Positions 47,483-59,558 of a stretch of 64,000 bases of DNA are shown one piece after another; positions within the stretch are counted from its first letter, which is position 1, and every line of letters starts with the position of its first letter. The stretch is from Laguncularia racemosa (lineage: Eukaryota; Streptophyta; Magnoliopsida; Myrtales; Combretaceae): the NCBI GenBank assembly GCA_037954665.1, contig JBBMOL010000196.1, forward strand, positions 620,001 to 684,000. The letters run 5' to 3'. The notes under the pieces were generated by a model. That model had not been told where the DNA came from. It searched no databases and worked only from the letters and a program-made list of their open reading frames with translations. The translations under genes and the position numbers were made by a program.

Positions 47483-50400
47483 TGTTTTTCTTCAGATTGT
47501 TTTTGTCGATTGGATAGAGATGATGAGGACAAATCTGCTCTTATCATAATATCACATAAAATAATTCCTTCATTGTCTACTCTAGCTAAGAGGCCCATAA
47601 AAATATTTAATTAATTATTTTCTTTTAGATTGCTTTTGCTGACAAGTTAAATAAGATGACAACAAACTTGCTCTTATCATAATTTCATAGAAACTGATTG
47701 CTTCATTGCCCTTTCTTGCCATGAGGCCCAAGATAATATTTAGTTAATTATCCTTGACTCGGTCTATTTCTTTCATAATACTTTTACTGAGTAGCTAAAG
47801 ATGATGACGACAGACCTGCTATTTTTTAATTTCATTAAAAATGATTGCTTCATTGTCGTCTCTAGACATAGGGCCCATGACAATATTTAATTAATTATAC
47901 TTGATTTCGTCTATTTTCTTCATATTGCTTTTGTCGATTGGATAGAGATGATGACAACAAATCTGCTTTTATCATAATATCAAAAAAAATAATTCCTTCA
48001 TTGTCCACTCTAGCCAAGAGGCTAATAAAAATATTTAATTAACTATGCTTGACTCAATGTGTTCCTTTTAGAATGCTTTTGCTAACTAGTTGGATAAGAT
48101 TATAACAAACTTGCCCTAATCATAATTTCAAAGAAAATGTTTGCTTCATTATCGTCTCTTGCCACGGGGCCCATGAAACTATTTAATTAATTACTCTTCA
48201 CTCGGTCTATTTATTTCATAATGTTTTTGCTGAGTAGTAAGAGATGACGACAATAATCTAGCTCTTATCATAATTTCATAGAAAACGATTGCTTCATTAT
48301 CGTCTCTTGCCATGGGGCTTATGACACCATTTAATTAATTACTCTTGATTGGGTCTATTTATTTCAAAATGCTTTAGCCAAGTAGTAAGAGATGATGAGG
48401 ACAGTCTAGTTCTTATTGTAATTTCATAGAAAATGATTGCTTCACTATCATCTCTAGCCATAAGGCCCATGACAACATTCATTTAAGTATCTTTTACTTA
48501 GTCTATTCCTTTCATACTGCTCTAATGGACCAGTTAGAGAAGATGACAACAAACCTGCTCCCATAAGAATTTCATAAAAAATGATTAATTTGTTATTCAC
48601 TCCTACTAGGACGTCGTGACACTGTTTAATTAATTATCATCAAATTGGTTTGTTACTTTCAGGATGCTTTTGTTAACTAGATAGATATGATGATGAAAAA
48701 CCTGCACTTATGAAACATTCATAGAAAATGATTGCTTCATTGTCCTTTCTTGCCATGAGGCCCAAGATAATATTTAGTTAATTATCCTTGACTCGATCTA
48801 TTTCTTTCCTAAAGCTTCTGTTGAGGAGTTAGAGATGATGACAATAATCTTACTCTTTTCCAATTTCATAGAAAATGATTGCTTTGTTGTCCACTATTGA
48901 CATAGGGCCCATGATAATAGTTGATCAATTATACTTGACTCAGTCTTTTCTCTTCAGATTGTTTTTGTCGACCGGATAGAGATGATGAGGAAAAATCTGC
49001 TCTTATCATAATATCACATAAAATAATTCCTTCATTGTCTACTCTAGCCAAGAGGCCCATAAAAATATTTAATTAATTATTTCTTTTAGATTGCTTTTGC
49101 TGACAAGTTAAATAAGATGACAACAAACTTGCTCTTATCGTAATTTCATAGAAACTGATAGCTTCATTGCCCTTTCTTGCCATGAGGCCCAAGATAATAT
49201 TTAGTTAATTATCCTTGACCCGGTCTATTTCTTTTATAATACTTTTACTGAGTAGCTAAAGATGATGACGACAGACCTCCTCTTTTTTATTTTCATTAAA
49301 AATCATTGCCTCATTGTCGTCTCTTGACATAGGGCCCATGACAATATTTAATTAATTATACTTGATTTCGTCTATTTTCTTCAAATTGCTTTTGTCCATT
49401 GGATAGAGATGATGATGACAAATCTTCTTTTGCCGTAATATCACAAAAAATAATTCCTTCATTGTCTACTCTAGCCAAGAGGCAAATAAATATATCTAAT
49501 TAACTATGCTTGACTCAATGTGTTCCTTTTAGATTGCTTTTGCTAACTAGTTGGATAAGATGATAACAAACTTGCCGTAATCATAATTTCATAGAAAATG
49601 TTTGCTTCGTTATCATCTCTTGCCATGGGTTCCTTGACACTATTTAATTAATTACTCTTCACTCGGTCTATTTATTTCATAATGCTTTTGCTGAGTAGTA
49701 AGAGAAGATGTGGACAATCTAGCTCTTATCATAATTTCATAGAAAACGATTGCTTCATTATCCTCTCCTGCCATGGGGCCTATGACACCATTTAATTAAT
49801 TACTCTTGATTGGGTCTATTTATTTCAAAATGCTTTAGCCAAATAGTAAGAGACGATGAGGACAATCTAGTTCTTATTGTAATTTCATAGAAAATTATTG
49901 CTTCCTTATCTTCTCTAGCCACAAGGCCCATGACAACATTCATTTAAGTATCTTTGACTTAGTCCATTTCTTTCATAATGCTCTAATGGACTAGTTAGAG
50001 AAGATGACAACAAACCAACTCCCATAACAATTTCATAAAAGATGATTACTTTGTTATTCACTCCTACTAAGACGCCGTGACACTGTTTAATTAATTATCA
50101 TCGAATCGGTTTGTTACTTTCAGGATGCTTTTGCTAACTAGATAGAGATGATGATGACAAACCTGCTCTTATGAAAAATTCATTGAAAATGATTGCTTCA
50201 TTATCCTTTCTTGCCGTCAAGCCCAAGATTATATTTAGTTAATTATCCTTGACTCGATCTATTTCTTTCATAAAGCTTCTGTTGAGTAGTTAGAGATGAT
50301 GACAATAATCTTAGTCTTTTCCAATTTCATAGAAAATGATTGCTTTGTTGTTCCCTCTTGACATTGGGCCCATGGTAATATTTGATCAATTATACTTGAC

Positions 50401-53337
50401 TTGGTCTTTTTTCTTCAAATTGTTTTTGTCGATTGAATAGAGATGATGAGGACAAATCTGCTCTTATCATAATATCACATAAAGTAATTCCTTCATTGTC
50501 TACTTTAGCCAAGAGGCCCATAAAAATATTTAATTCATTATTTTCTTTTAGATTGCTTTTGTTGACAAGTTAAATAAGATGACAACAAACTTGCTTTTAT
50601 CATAATTTCATAGAAAATGATTGCTTCATTGCTCTTTCTTGCCATGAGGCCCAAGATAATATTTAGTTAATTATCCTTGACTCGGTCTATTTCTTTCATA
50701 ATACTTTTACTGAGTAGCTAGAGATGATGACGACAGACCTGCTCTTTTTTAATTTCCTTAAAAATTATTGCTTCATTGTTGTCTCTTGACATAGGGCCCA
50801 TGACAATATTTAATTAATTATACTTGATTTCGTCTATTTTCTTCAGATTGCTTTTGTCAATTGGATAGAGATGATGACGACAAATCTGCTCTTATCATAA
50901 TATCACAAAAATAATTCCTTCATTGTCTACTCTAGCCAAGAGGCAAATAAAAATATTTCATTGACTATGCTTGAATCAATGTGCTCCTTTTAGATTGCTT
51001 TTGCTAACTAGTTGGATAAGAAGATAACAAACTTGCCTTAATCATAATTTCATAGAAAATGTTTTCTTCGTTATCGTCTCTTGCCATGGGGCCCATGACA
51101 CTATTTAATTAATTACCCTTCACTCGGTCTATTTATTTCATAATGCTTTTGCTTAGTAGTAAGAGATGATGAGGACAATCTAGCTCTTATCATAATTTCA
51201 TAGAAAATGATTGCTTCATTATCCTCTCCTGCCATGGGGCCTATGACAACATTTAATTAATTACTCTTGATTGGGTCTATTTATTTCAAAATGCTTTAGC
51301 CAAGTAGTAAGAGATGATGAGGACAATCTAGTTCTTATTATAATTTCATAGAAAATTATTGCTTCCTTATCCTCTCTAGCGACAAGGCCCATGACAACAT
51401 TTATTTAAGTATCTTTGACTTAGTCTATTTCTTTCATACTGCTCCAATGGACCAGTTAGAGGAGATGACAACAAACCTGCTCCCATAATAATTTCATAAA
51501 AAATGATTACTTTGTTATTCACTCCTACTAAGTCGTCATGACACTGTTTAATTAATTATCATCGAATCAGTTTGATACTTTCAGGATGCTTTTGCTAACT
51601 AGATAGAGATGATGATGACAAACCTGCTCTTATGAAAAATTCATAGAAAATGATTGCTTCATTATCCTTTCTTGCCGTGAGGCCCAAGATTATAGTTAGT
51701 TAATTATCATTGACTCGATCTATTTCTTTCATAAAGCTTCTGTTGTGTAGTTAGAGATGATGACAATAATCTTACTCTTTTCCAATTTCATAGAAAATGA
51801 TTGCTTTATTGTCCACTATTGACATAGGGCCCATGATAATATTTGATCAATTATACTTGACTCGGTCTTTTCTCTTCAGATTGTTTTTGTCTACTGGATA
51901 GAGATGATGAGGACAAATATGCTCTTATCATAATATCACATAAAATAATTCCTTCATTGTCTACTCTAGCCAAGAGGCCCATAAAAATATTTAATTAATT
52001 ATTTCTTTTAGATTGCTTTTGCTGACAAGTTAAATAAGATGACGACAAACTTGCTCTTATCGTAATTTCATAGAAACTGATTGCTTCATTGTCGTTTCTT
52101 GCCATGAGGCCCAAGATAATATTTAGTTAATTATCCTTGACCCGGTCTATTTCTTTTATAATACTTTTACTGAGTAGCTAAAGATGATGACAACAGACCT
52201 GCTCTTTTTTAATTTCATTAAAAATGATTGCTTCATTGTCGTCTCTTGACATAGGGCCCATGACAATATTTAATTAATTATACTTGATTTCGTCTATTTT
52301 CTTCAAATTGCTTTTGTCGATTGGATAGAGATGATGACGACAAATCTTCTTTTGTCGTAATATCACAAAAAATAATTCCTTCATTGTCCACTCTAGCCAA
52401 GAGGCAAATAAAAATATCTAATAAACTATGCTTGACTCAATGTGTTCCTTTTAGATTGCTTTTGCTAACTAGTTGGATAAGATGATAACAAACTTGCCGT
52501 AATCATAATTTCATAGAAAATGTTTGCTTCGTTATCGTCTCTTGCCATGGGGCCCATGAAACTATTTAATTAATTACTCTTCACTAGGTCTATTTATTTC
52601 ATAATGCTTTTGCTGAGTAGTAAGAGATGATGAGGACAATTCAACTCTTATCATAATTTCATAGAAAACGATTGCTTCATTATCCTCTCCTACCAAGGGG
52701 CTTATGACACCATTTAATTAATTACTCTTGATTGGGTCGATTTATTACAAAATGATTTAGCCAAATAGTAAGAGATGATGAGAACAATCTAGTTCTTATT
52801 GTAATTTCATAGAAAATGATTGCTTCCTTATCATCTCTAGCCACAAGGCCCATGACAACATTGATTTAAGTATCTTTGACTTAGTCTATTTCTTTCATAC
52901 TGCTCTAATGGACCAGTTAGAGAAGATGACAACAAACCTGCTCCTATAATAATTTCATAAAAACTGATTACTTTGTTATTCACACCTACTAAGACACCGT
53001 GACACTGTTTAATTAATTATCATCGAATCGGTTTGATACTTTCAGGATGCTTTTGCTAACTAGATAGAGCTGATGATGACAAACCTGCTCTTACGAAACA
53101 TTCATAGAAAATGATTGCTTCGTTGTCCTTTCTTGCCATGAGGCCCAAGATAATATTTAGTTAATTATCCTTGACTCGATCTATTTCTTTCATAAAGCTT
53201 TTGTTGAGTAGTTCGAGATGATGACAATAATCTTACTCTTTTCCAATTTCACAAAAAATGATTGCTTTGTTGTCCACTCTTGAGATAGAGCCCATGATAA
53301 GATTTGATCAATTATACTTGACTCGATCTTTTCCCTT

Positions 53338-53344
53338 CAAGAGA
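53338..53344 (+). other. 21-bp deletion in one satellite unit
   Basis: Type-1 monomer here reads TTCAAGAGATGATGAGG and lacks the ATTGTTTTTGTCGATTGGAT segment found in other type-1 copies. This explains the 1,440-bp period. Confidence 0.85.
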
Positions 53345-55767
53345 TGATGAGGACAAATCTGCTCTTATCATAATATCACATAAAATAGTTCCTTCATTTT
53401 CTACTCTAGCCAAGTGGCCCATAAAAATATTTAATTAATTATTTTCTTTTAGATTGCTTTTGCTGACAAGTTAAAGAAGATGACAACAAACGTGCTCTTA
53501 TCATAATTTCATAGAAAATGATTGCTTCATTGCGCTTTCTTGCCATGGGGACAAAGATAATATTTAGTTAATTATCCTTGACTCGGTCTATTTCTTTCAT
53601 AATACTTTTACTAGTAGCTGGAGATGATGACGACAGACCTGCTCTTTTTTAATTTCATTAAAAATGATTGCTTCATTTTCGTCTCTTGACATAGGGCCCA
53701 TGACAATATTTAATTAATTATACTTGCTTTTGTCTGTTTTCTTCATATTGCTTTTGTTGATTGGTTAGAGATGATGACGACAAATATGCTCTTATCATAA
53801 TATCAGAAAAAATAATTCCTTCATTGTCCACTCTAGCCAAGAGGCTAATAAAAATATTTAATTAACTATGCTTGACTCAATGTGTCCCTTTTAGATTGCT
53901 TTTGCTAACTAGTTAGATAAGATGTTAACAAACTTTCCTTAATCATAATTTCATAGAAAATGTTTGCTTCGTTATCGTCTCTTGCCATGGGGCCCATGAC
54001 ACTATTTATTTAATTACTCTTCACTCGGTCTATTTATTTCATAATGCTTTTGTTGAGTAGTAAGAGATGATGAGGACAATCTAGCTCTTATCATAATTTC
54101 AAAGAAAACGATTACTTCATTATCCTCTCCTGCCATGGGGCCTATGACACCATTTAATTAATTACTCTTGATTGGGTCTATTTATTTCAAAATGCTTTAG
54201 CCAAGTAGTAAGAGATGATGAGGACAATCTAGTTCTTATTGTAATTTCATAGAAAATGATTGCTTCCCTATCATCTCTAGCGACATGGCCCATGACAACA
54301 TTCATTTAAGTATCTCTAACTTAGTCTATTTCTTTCATACTGCACTAATGGACAAGTTAGAGAAGATGACAACAAACCTGCTCCCATAATAATTTCATAA
54401 AAAATGATTACTTTGTTATTCACACCCACTAAGACGTCGTGGCACTGTTTAATTAATTGTCATCGAATCGGTTTGTTACTGCCAAGATGCTTTTGCTAAC
54501 TAGATAGAGATGATGATGGCAAACCTTCTCTTATGAAACATTCAAAGAAAATGATTGCTTCATTGTCCTTTCTTGCCATGAGGCCCATGATAATATTTAG
54601 TTAATTATCCTGGACTCGATCTATTTCATTTATAAAGCTTCTGTTGAGTAGTTAGAGATGATAACAATAATCTTACTCTTTTCCAATTTCATAGAAAATG
54701 ATAGCCCTGTTGTCTACTCTTGACATAGTACCCATGATAATATTTGATCAATTATACTTAACTTGATCTTTTTTCTTCAAATTGTTTTTGTCGATTGGAG
54801 AGAGATGATGAGGACAAATCTGTTCTTATGATAATATCACATAAAAGAATTCCTTCATTGTCTACTCTAGCCAAGAGGCCCATAAAAATATTTAATTAAT
54901 TATTTTCTTTTAGATTGCTTTTGCTGACAAGTTAAATAAGATGACAACAAACATGCTCTTATCATAATTTCCTAGAAAATGATTGCTTCATTGCCCTTTC
55001 TTACCATGAGGCCCAAGATAATATTTAGTTAATTATCCTGGACTCGATCTATTTCTTTCATAACACTTTTACTGAGTAACTAGAGATGATGACGACAGAC
55101 CTGCTCTTTTTTAATTTCATTAAAAATGATTGCCTCATTGTCGTCTCTTGACATAGGGCCCATGACAATATTTAATTAATTATACTTGATTTCGTCTATT
55201 TTTCTCATATTGCTTTTGTCGATTGGATAGAGATGATGACGACAAATCTGCTCTTATCGTAATATCACAAAAAGTAATTCCTTCATTGTCCACTCTAGCC
55301 AAGAGGCTAATAAAAATATTTAATTAACTATGCTTGACTCAATGTGTTCCTTTTAGATTGCTTTTGCTAACTTGTTGGATAAGATGATAACAACTTGCCT
55401 TAATCATAATTTCATAGAAAATGTTTGCTTCGTTATCGTCTCTTGCCATGGGGCCCATGAAACTATTTAATTAATTACTCTTCACTCGATCTATTTATTT
55501 CATAATGCTTTTGCTGAGTAGTATGAGATGATGAGGACAATCTAGCTCTTATCATAATTTCATAGAAAACGATTGCTTCAATATCCTCTCTTGCCATGGC
55601 GCCTATGACACCTTTTAATTAATTACTCTTGATTGAGTCTATTTATTTCAAAATGCTTTAGCCAAGTAGTAAGAGATGATGAGGACAATCTAGTTCTTAT
55701 TGTAATTTCATAGAAAATGATTGCTTCACTATCATCTCTAGCCACAAGGCCCATGACAACATTCATT

Positions 55768-55801
55768 TAAGTATCTTTGACTTAGTATCTTTGACTTAGT
55801 C
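55768..55801 (+). repeat. 15-bp tandem duplication in one satellite unit
   Basis: GTATCTTTGACTTA occurs twice in a row where other type-7 monomers have it once, giving the 1,475-bp period. Confidence 0.85.
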
Positions 55802-58653
55802 TATTTCTTTCTTACTGCTCTAATGGACCAATTAGAGAAGATGACAACAAACCTGCTCCCGTAAAAATTTCATAAAAAATGATTTCTTTGTTATTCACTC
55901 CTACTAAGATGTCGTGACACTGTTTAATTAATTATCATCAAATCAGTTTATTACTTTCAGGATGCTTATGCTAACTAGATAGAGATGATGATGACAAACC
56001 CGCTCGTATGAAACATTCGTAGAAAATGATTGCTTCATCGTCCTTTCTTGCCATGAGGCCCAAGATAATATTTAGTTAATTATCCTTAACTTGATCTATT
56101 TCATTCATAAAGCTTCTGTTGATTAGTTAGAGATGATGACAATAATCTTACTCTTTTCCAATTTCATATAAAATGATTGCTTTGTTGTCCACTATTGACA
56201 TAAGGCCCATGATAATATTTGATCAATTATACTTGACTCGGTCTTTTTTCTTCATATTGTTTTTGTCGATTGGATAGAGGTGGTAAGGACAAATCTGCTC
56301 TTATCATAATATCACATAAAATAATTCCTTCATTTTCTACTCTAGACAAGAGGCCCATAAAAATATTTAATTAATTATTTTATTTTAGATTTCTTTTGCT
56401 AACAAGTTAAATAAGATGACAACAAACTTGCTCTTATCATAATTTCATAGAAAATGATTGTTTCATTGCCCTGTCTTGCCATGAGGACCAAGATAATATT
56501 TAGTTAATTATCGTTGACTTAGTCTATCTCTTTCATAATACTTTTACTAAGTAGCTAGAGATGATGACAACAGACCTCCTCTTTTTTAATTTCATTAAAA
56601 AATGATTGCTTCATTGCCGTCTCTTGACAAAGGGCCCATGACAATATTTAATTAATTATACTTGATTTCGTCTATTTTCTTCATTTTGCTTTTGTCGATT
56701 GGATAGAGATGATGACGACAAATACGCTCTTATCATAATATCACAATTTCCTTCATTGTGCACTCTAGCCAAGAGGCTAATAAAAATATTTAATTAACTA
56801 TGCTTGACTCAATGTGTTCCTTTTAGATTGCTTTTGCTAACTAGTTAGATAAGATGATAACAAACATGCATAATCATAATTTCATATAAAATGTTTGCTT
56901 CGTTATCGTCTCCTGCCTTGGAGCCCATGACACTATTTAATAAATTACTCTTCACTCGGTCTATTTATTTCATAATGCGTTTGCTGAGTAGTAAGACATG
57001 ATGAGGACAATCAAGCTCTTATCAAAATTTCATAGAAAACTATTGCTTCATTATCCTCTCTTGCCATGGGGCCTATGACACCATTTAATTAATTACTCTT
57101 GATTAGGTCTATTTATTTCAAAATGCTTTAGCCAAGTAGTAAGAGATGATGAGGACAATCTAGTTCTTATTGTAATTTCATAGAAAATGATTGCTTCGCT
57201 ATCATCTCTAGCGACAAGGCCCATGACAACATTCATTTAAGTATCTTTGACTTAGTCTATTTCTTTCATACTGCTCTAATGGACCAGTTAGAGAAGATGA
57301 CAACAAACCTACTCCCATAAAAATTTCACAACAAATGATTACTTTGTTATTCACTCCTACTAAGACGCTATGACACTATTTAATTAATTATCATCGAATT
57401 GGTTGGTTACTTTCAGGATGCTTTTGCTAACTACATAGAGATGATGATGACAAACCTGCTCATATGAAAGATTCTTAGAAATGATTGCTTCATTGTCCTT
57501 TCTTGCATGAGGCCTAAGATAATATTTAGTTAATTATCCTTGACTCGATCTATTTCATTCATAAAGCTTCTGTTGAGTAGTTAGAGATGAAGACAATAAT
57601 CATACTCTTTTCCAATTTCATAGAAAATGATTGCTTTGTTGTCCACTCTTGACATAAGGCCCATCATAATATTTGATCAATTATACTTGACTCGGTCTTT
57701 TTTCTTCAGATTCTTTTTGTCGATTGGATAGAGAGGATGAGGACAAATTTGCTCTTATCATAATATCACATAAAATAATTCCTTCATTTTCTACTCTAGC
57801 CAAGAGGCCCATAAAAATATTTAATTAATTATTTTCTTTTAGATTGCTTTTGCTGACAAGTTAAAGAAGATGACAACAAACTTGCACTTATCATAATTTC
57901 ATAGAAAATGATTGCTTCATTGCCCTTTGTTCCCATGAGGACCAAGATAATATTTTGTTAATTATCCTTGACTCGGTCTATTTCTTTTATAATACTTTTA
58001 CTGAGTAGCTAGAGATGATGACGACAGGCCTGCTCTTTTTTAATTTCATTAAAAATGATTGCTTCATTGTCGTCCCTTGACATAGGGCCTATGATAATAT
58101 TTAATTAATTATACTTGCTTTTGTCTGTTTTCTTCATATTGCTTTTGTCGTTTGGATAGAGATGATGACGACAAATATGCTCTTATTGTAATATCACAAA
58201 AAATAATTCCTTCATTGTCCACTCTAGCCAAGAGGCTAATAAAAATTTTTAATTAACTATGCTTTACTCAATGTGTTCCTTTTAGATTGCTTTTGCTAAC
58301 TAGTTGGATAAGACGATAACAAACTTGCCGTTATCATAATTTCATAGAAAATGTTTGCTTCGTTATTGTCTCTTGCCATGGGGCCCATGACACTATTTAA
58401 TTAATTACTCTTCGGTCTATTTATTTCATAATGCTTTTGCTGAGTAGTAAGAGATGATGAGGACAATCTAGCTTTTATCATAATTTCATAGAAAACAATT
58501 GCTTCATTATCCTCTCTTGCCATGGGGCCTATGACACCATTTAATTAATTACTCTTGATTGGGTCTATTTATTTCAAAATTCTTTAGCCAAGTAGTAAGA
58601 GATGATGAGGAGAATCTAGTTCTTATTGTAATTTCATAGAAAATGATTGCTTT

Positions 58654-59175
58654 TGATGCGATAGCTGACACGGGTTGATTGGGTATGTCTCTTACCAAGC
58701 ATGGTCATGTATTGTGTCAGGAAGCTCCCTGAAATGTACACAGCCTCATACACGGCCAAGAGGCACGACCGTGTGTTATACCAGGTTGATTCCCAGAAAC
58801 GTACACAGCTCCATACACGGCCAAGAGGCACGGCCGTGTGTTATGTCAGGAGTATCCCTAGAAGCCTACACGGCCTTCAGGCACGGCCGTGTATACGACA
58901 GATGACGGACGTGTATACCTATTTTTATTTCCACGTGTACATATATATTTCCTTTTTTAACTCGTTTTCCTAAGAAGTATATATAGTTGCTAGGTCATTT
59001 TTAGTGTTAGCTTTTATTCTGTAATCGATATACACTTTAGAGAAGAGTTTCTCTACTTTCTCGATTGTGCACAATTAAGATTTATCAAGGAATAAACTAA
59101 GAATTATTCTTTGTTTATTCGTGAGGTCCAATCCTAGAATTGGTCTCGTGTGTTTATGCTTTCCTCGCTACGTCA
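58654..59175 (+). repeat. 5' LTR of gypsy E
   Basis: It starts TGATGCGATAGC and ends CTACGTCA. It holds a G-box CACGTG (58,932-58,937) and a TATA box TATATATAG (58,978-58,986). The upstream half has three tandem units of about 50-68 bp (58,715-58,895), each with a CACGGCC hairpin. Confidence 0.75.
58770..58895 (+). repeat. Three CACGGCC hairpins in the LTR
   Basis: ACACGGCC-loop-GGCCGTGT and close variants occur near 58,751, 58,816 and 58,871. The middle copy has a perfect 8-bp stem around AAGAGGCAC. The units also share CCATACACGGCCAAGAGGCA. They are candidate protein-binding or structural elements of the promoter region. Confidence 0.75.
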
Positions 59176-59177
59176 GT

Positions 59178-59189
59178 TGGCATCAAAGC
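59178..59189 (+). promoter_or_regulatory. Primer binding site of gypsy E
   Basis: TGGCATCAAAGC begins two bases after the LTR and resembles the initiator-Met-type site TGGTATCAGAGC with two transitions. Confidence 0.65.
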
Positions 59190-59208
59190 AAGGCAAATTC
59201 CTACGGAG

Positions 59209-59558
59209 ATGTCGGCTAACGATGGTGTTGACGGTGGTCGCATTCTCGACCTGGATCGGGATGCGAAAGTCTAAGGAGTCAATCAATGGGCTCCAAGGAT
59301 GGTGGTTGAAACCATGGAACAGAGACTTGGGCCCGTAAAGCAGCATTTGGAAGACTTGGATGCACGTTTCGACGCCATGGTGATGGGCCACAATGGAAAC
59401 AGGGGTGTTGTTGGGAATCGACCAAGAGTAGTAGTCACTCGAGGCAGTCCTATGAATCAACCTACAGCCGCGTATCAGTGGAACCAAAGGCTAGACAAAA
59501 GTTCCTCTGAGGAAGAGGGTAAGTTCCTGTAGAGGAGGGGATAACCACCGAGAAGGGG
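59209..59558 (+). pseudogene. gag of gypsy E, first part
   Basis: The frame from ATG at 59,209 (MSANDGVDGG) has a stop at 59,272-59,274. It continues through VVETMEQRLGPVKQHLEDL, RFDAMVMG and YQWNQRLDKSSSEEE. Two further stops occur (59,530 and near 59,542). It is cut at 59,558 by the solo LTR and resumes in the same frame at 61,242. Confidence 0.75.

Larger units (their letters stand above)
47484..58653 (+). repeat. Higher-order satellite array: 10 x ~147-bp monomers, 1,461-bp unit
   Basis: The array holds about 76 monomers. Nine types are 146-149 bp and one is about 134 bp. They share TTTCATAATGCTTTTGC, GATGATGA(C/G)GACAA, ATTTCATAGAAAATGATTGC and a near-invariant TTTAATTAATTA. The ten types are diverged from each other but recur in fixed order. 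Units start (TTC-A-GATT of type 1) at 47,493, 48,955, 50,416, 51,877, 53,338, 54,778, 56,253 and 57,707, giving periods 1,462, 1,461, 1,461, 1,461, 1,440, 1,475 and 1,454. The last unit is partial, cut within monomer type 7 by the element at 58,654. No frame is coding. This is typical of centromeric or pericentromeric satellite DNA. Confidence 0.95.

Noticed and set aside
47484..58653. CRISPR-like regular repeat spacing
   Set aside because: Units are ~147 bp and contiguous with no unique spacers, and the host is a eukaryote; it is satellite DNA.
58675..58973. Overlapping short plus-strand frames of 76 and 90 codons
   Set aside because: They arise from the tandem hairpin units of the element E LTR.
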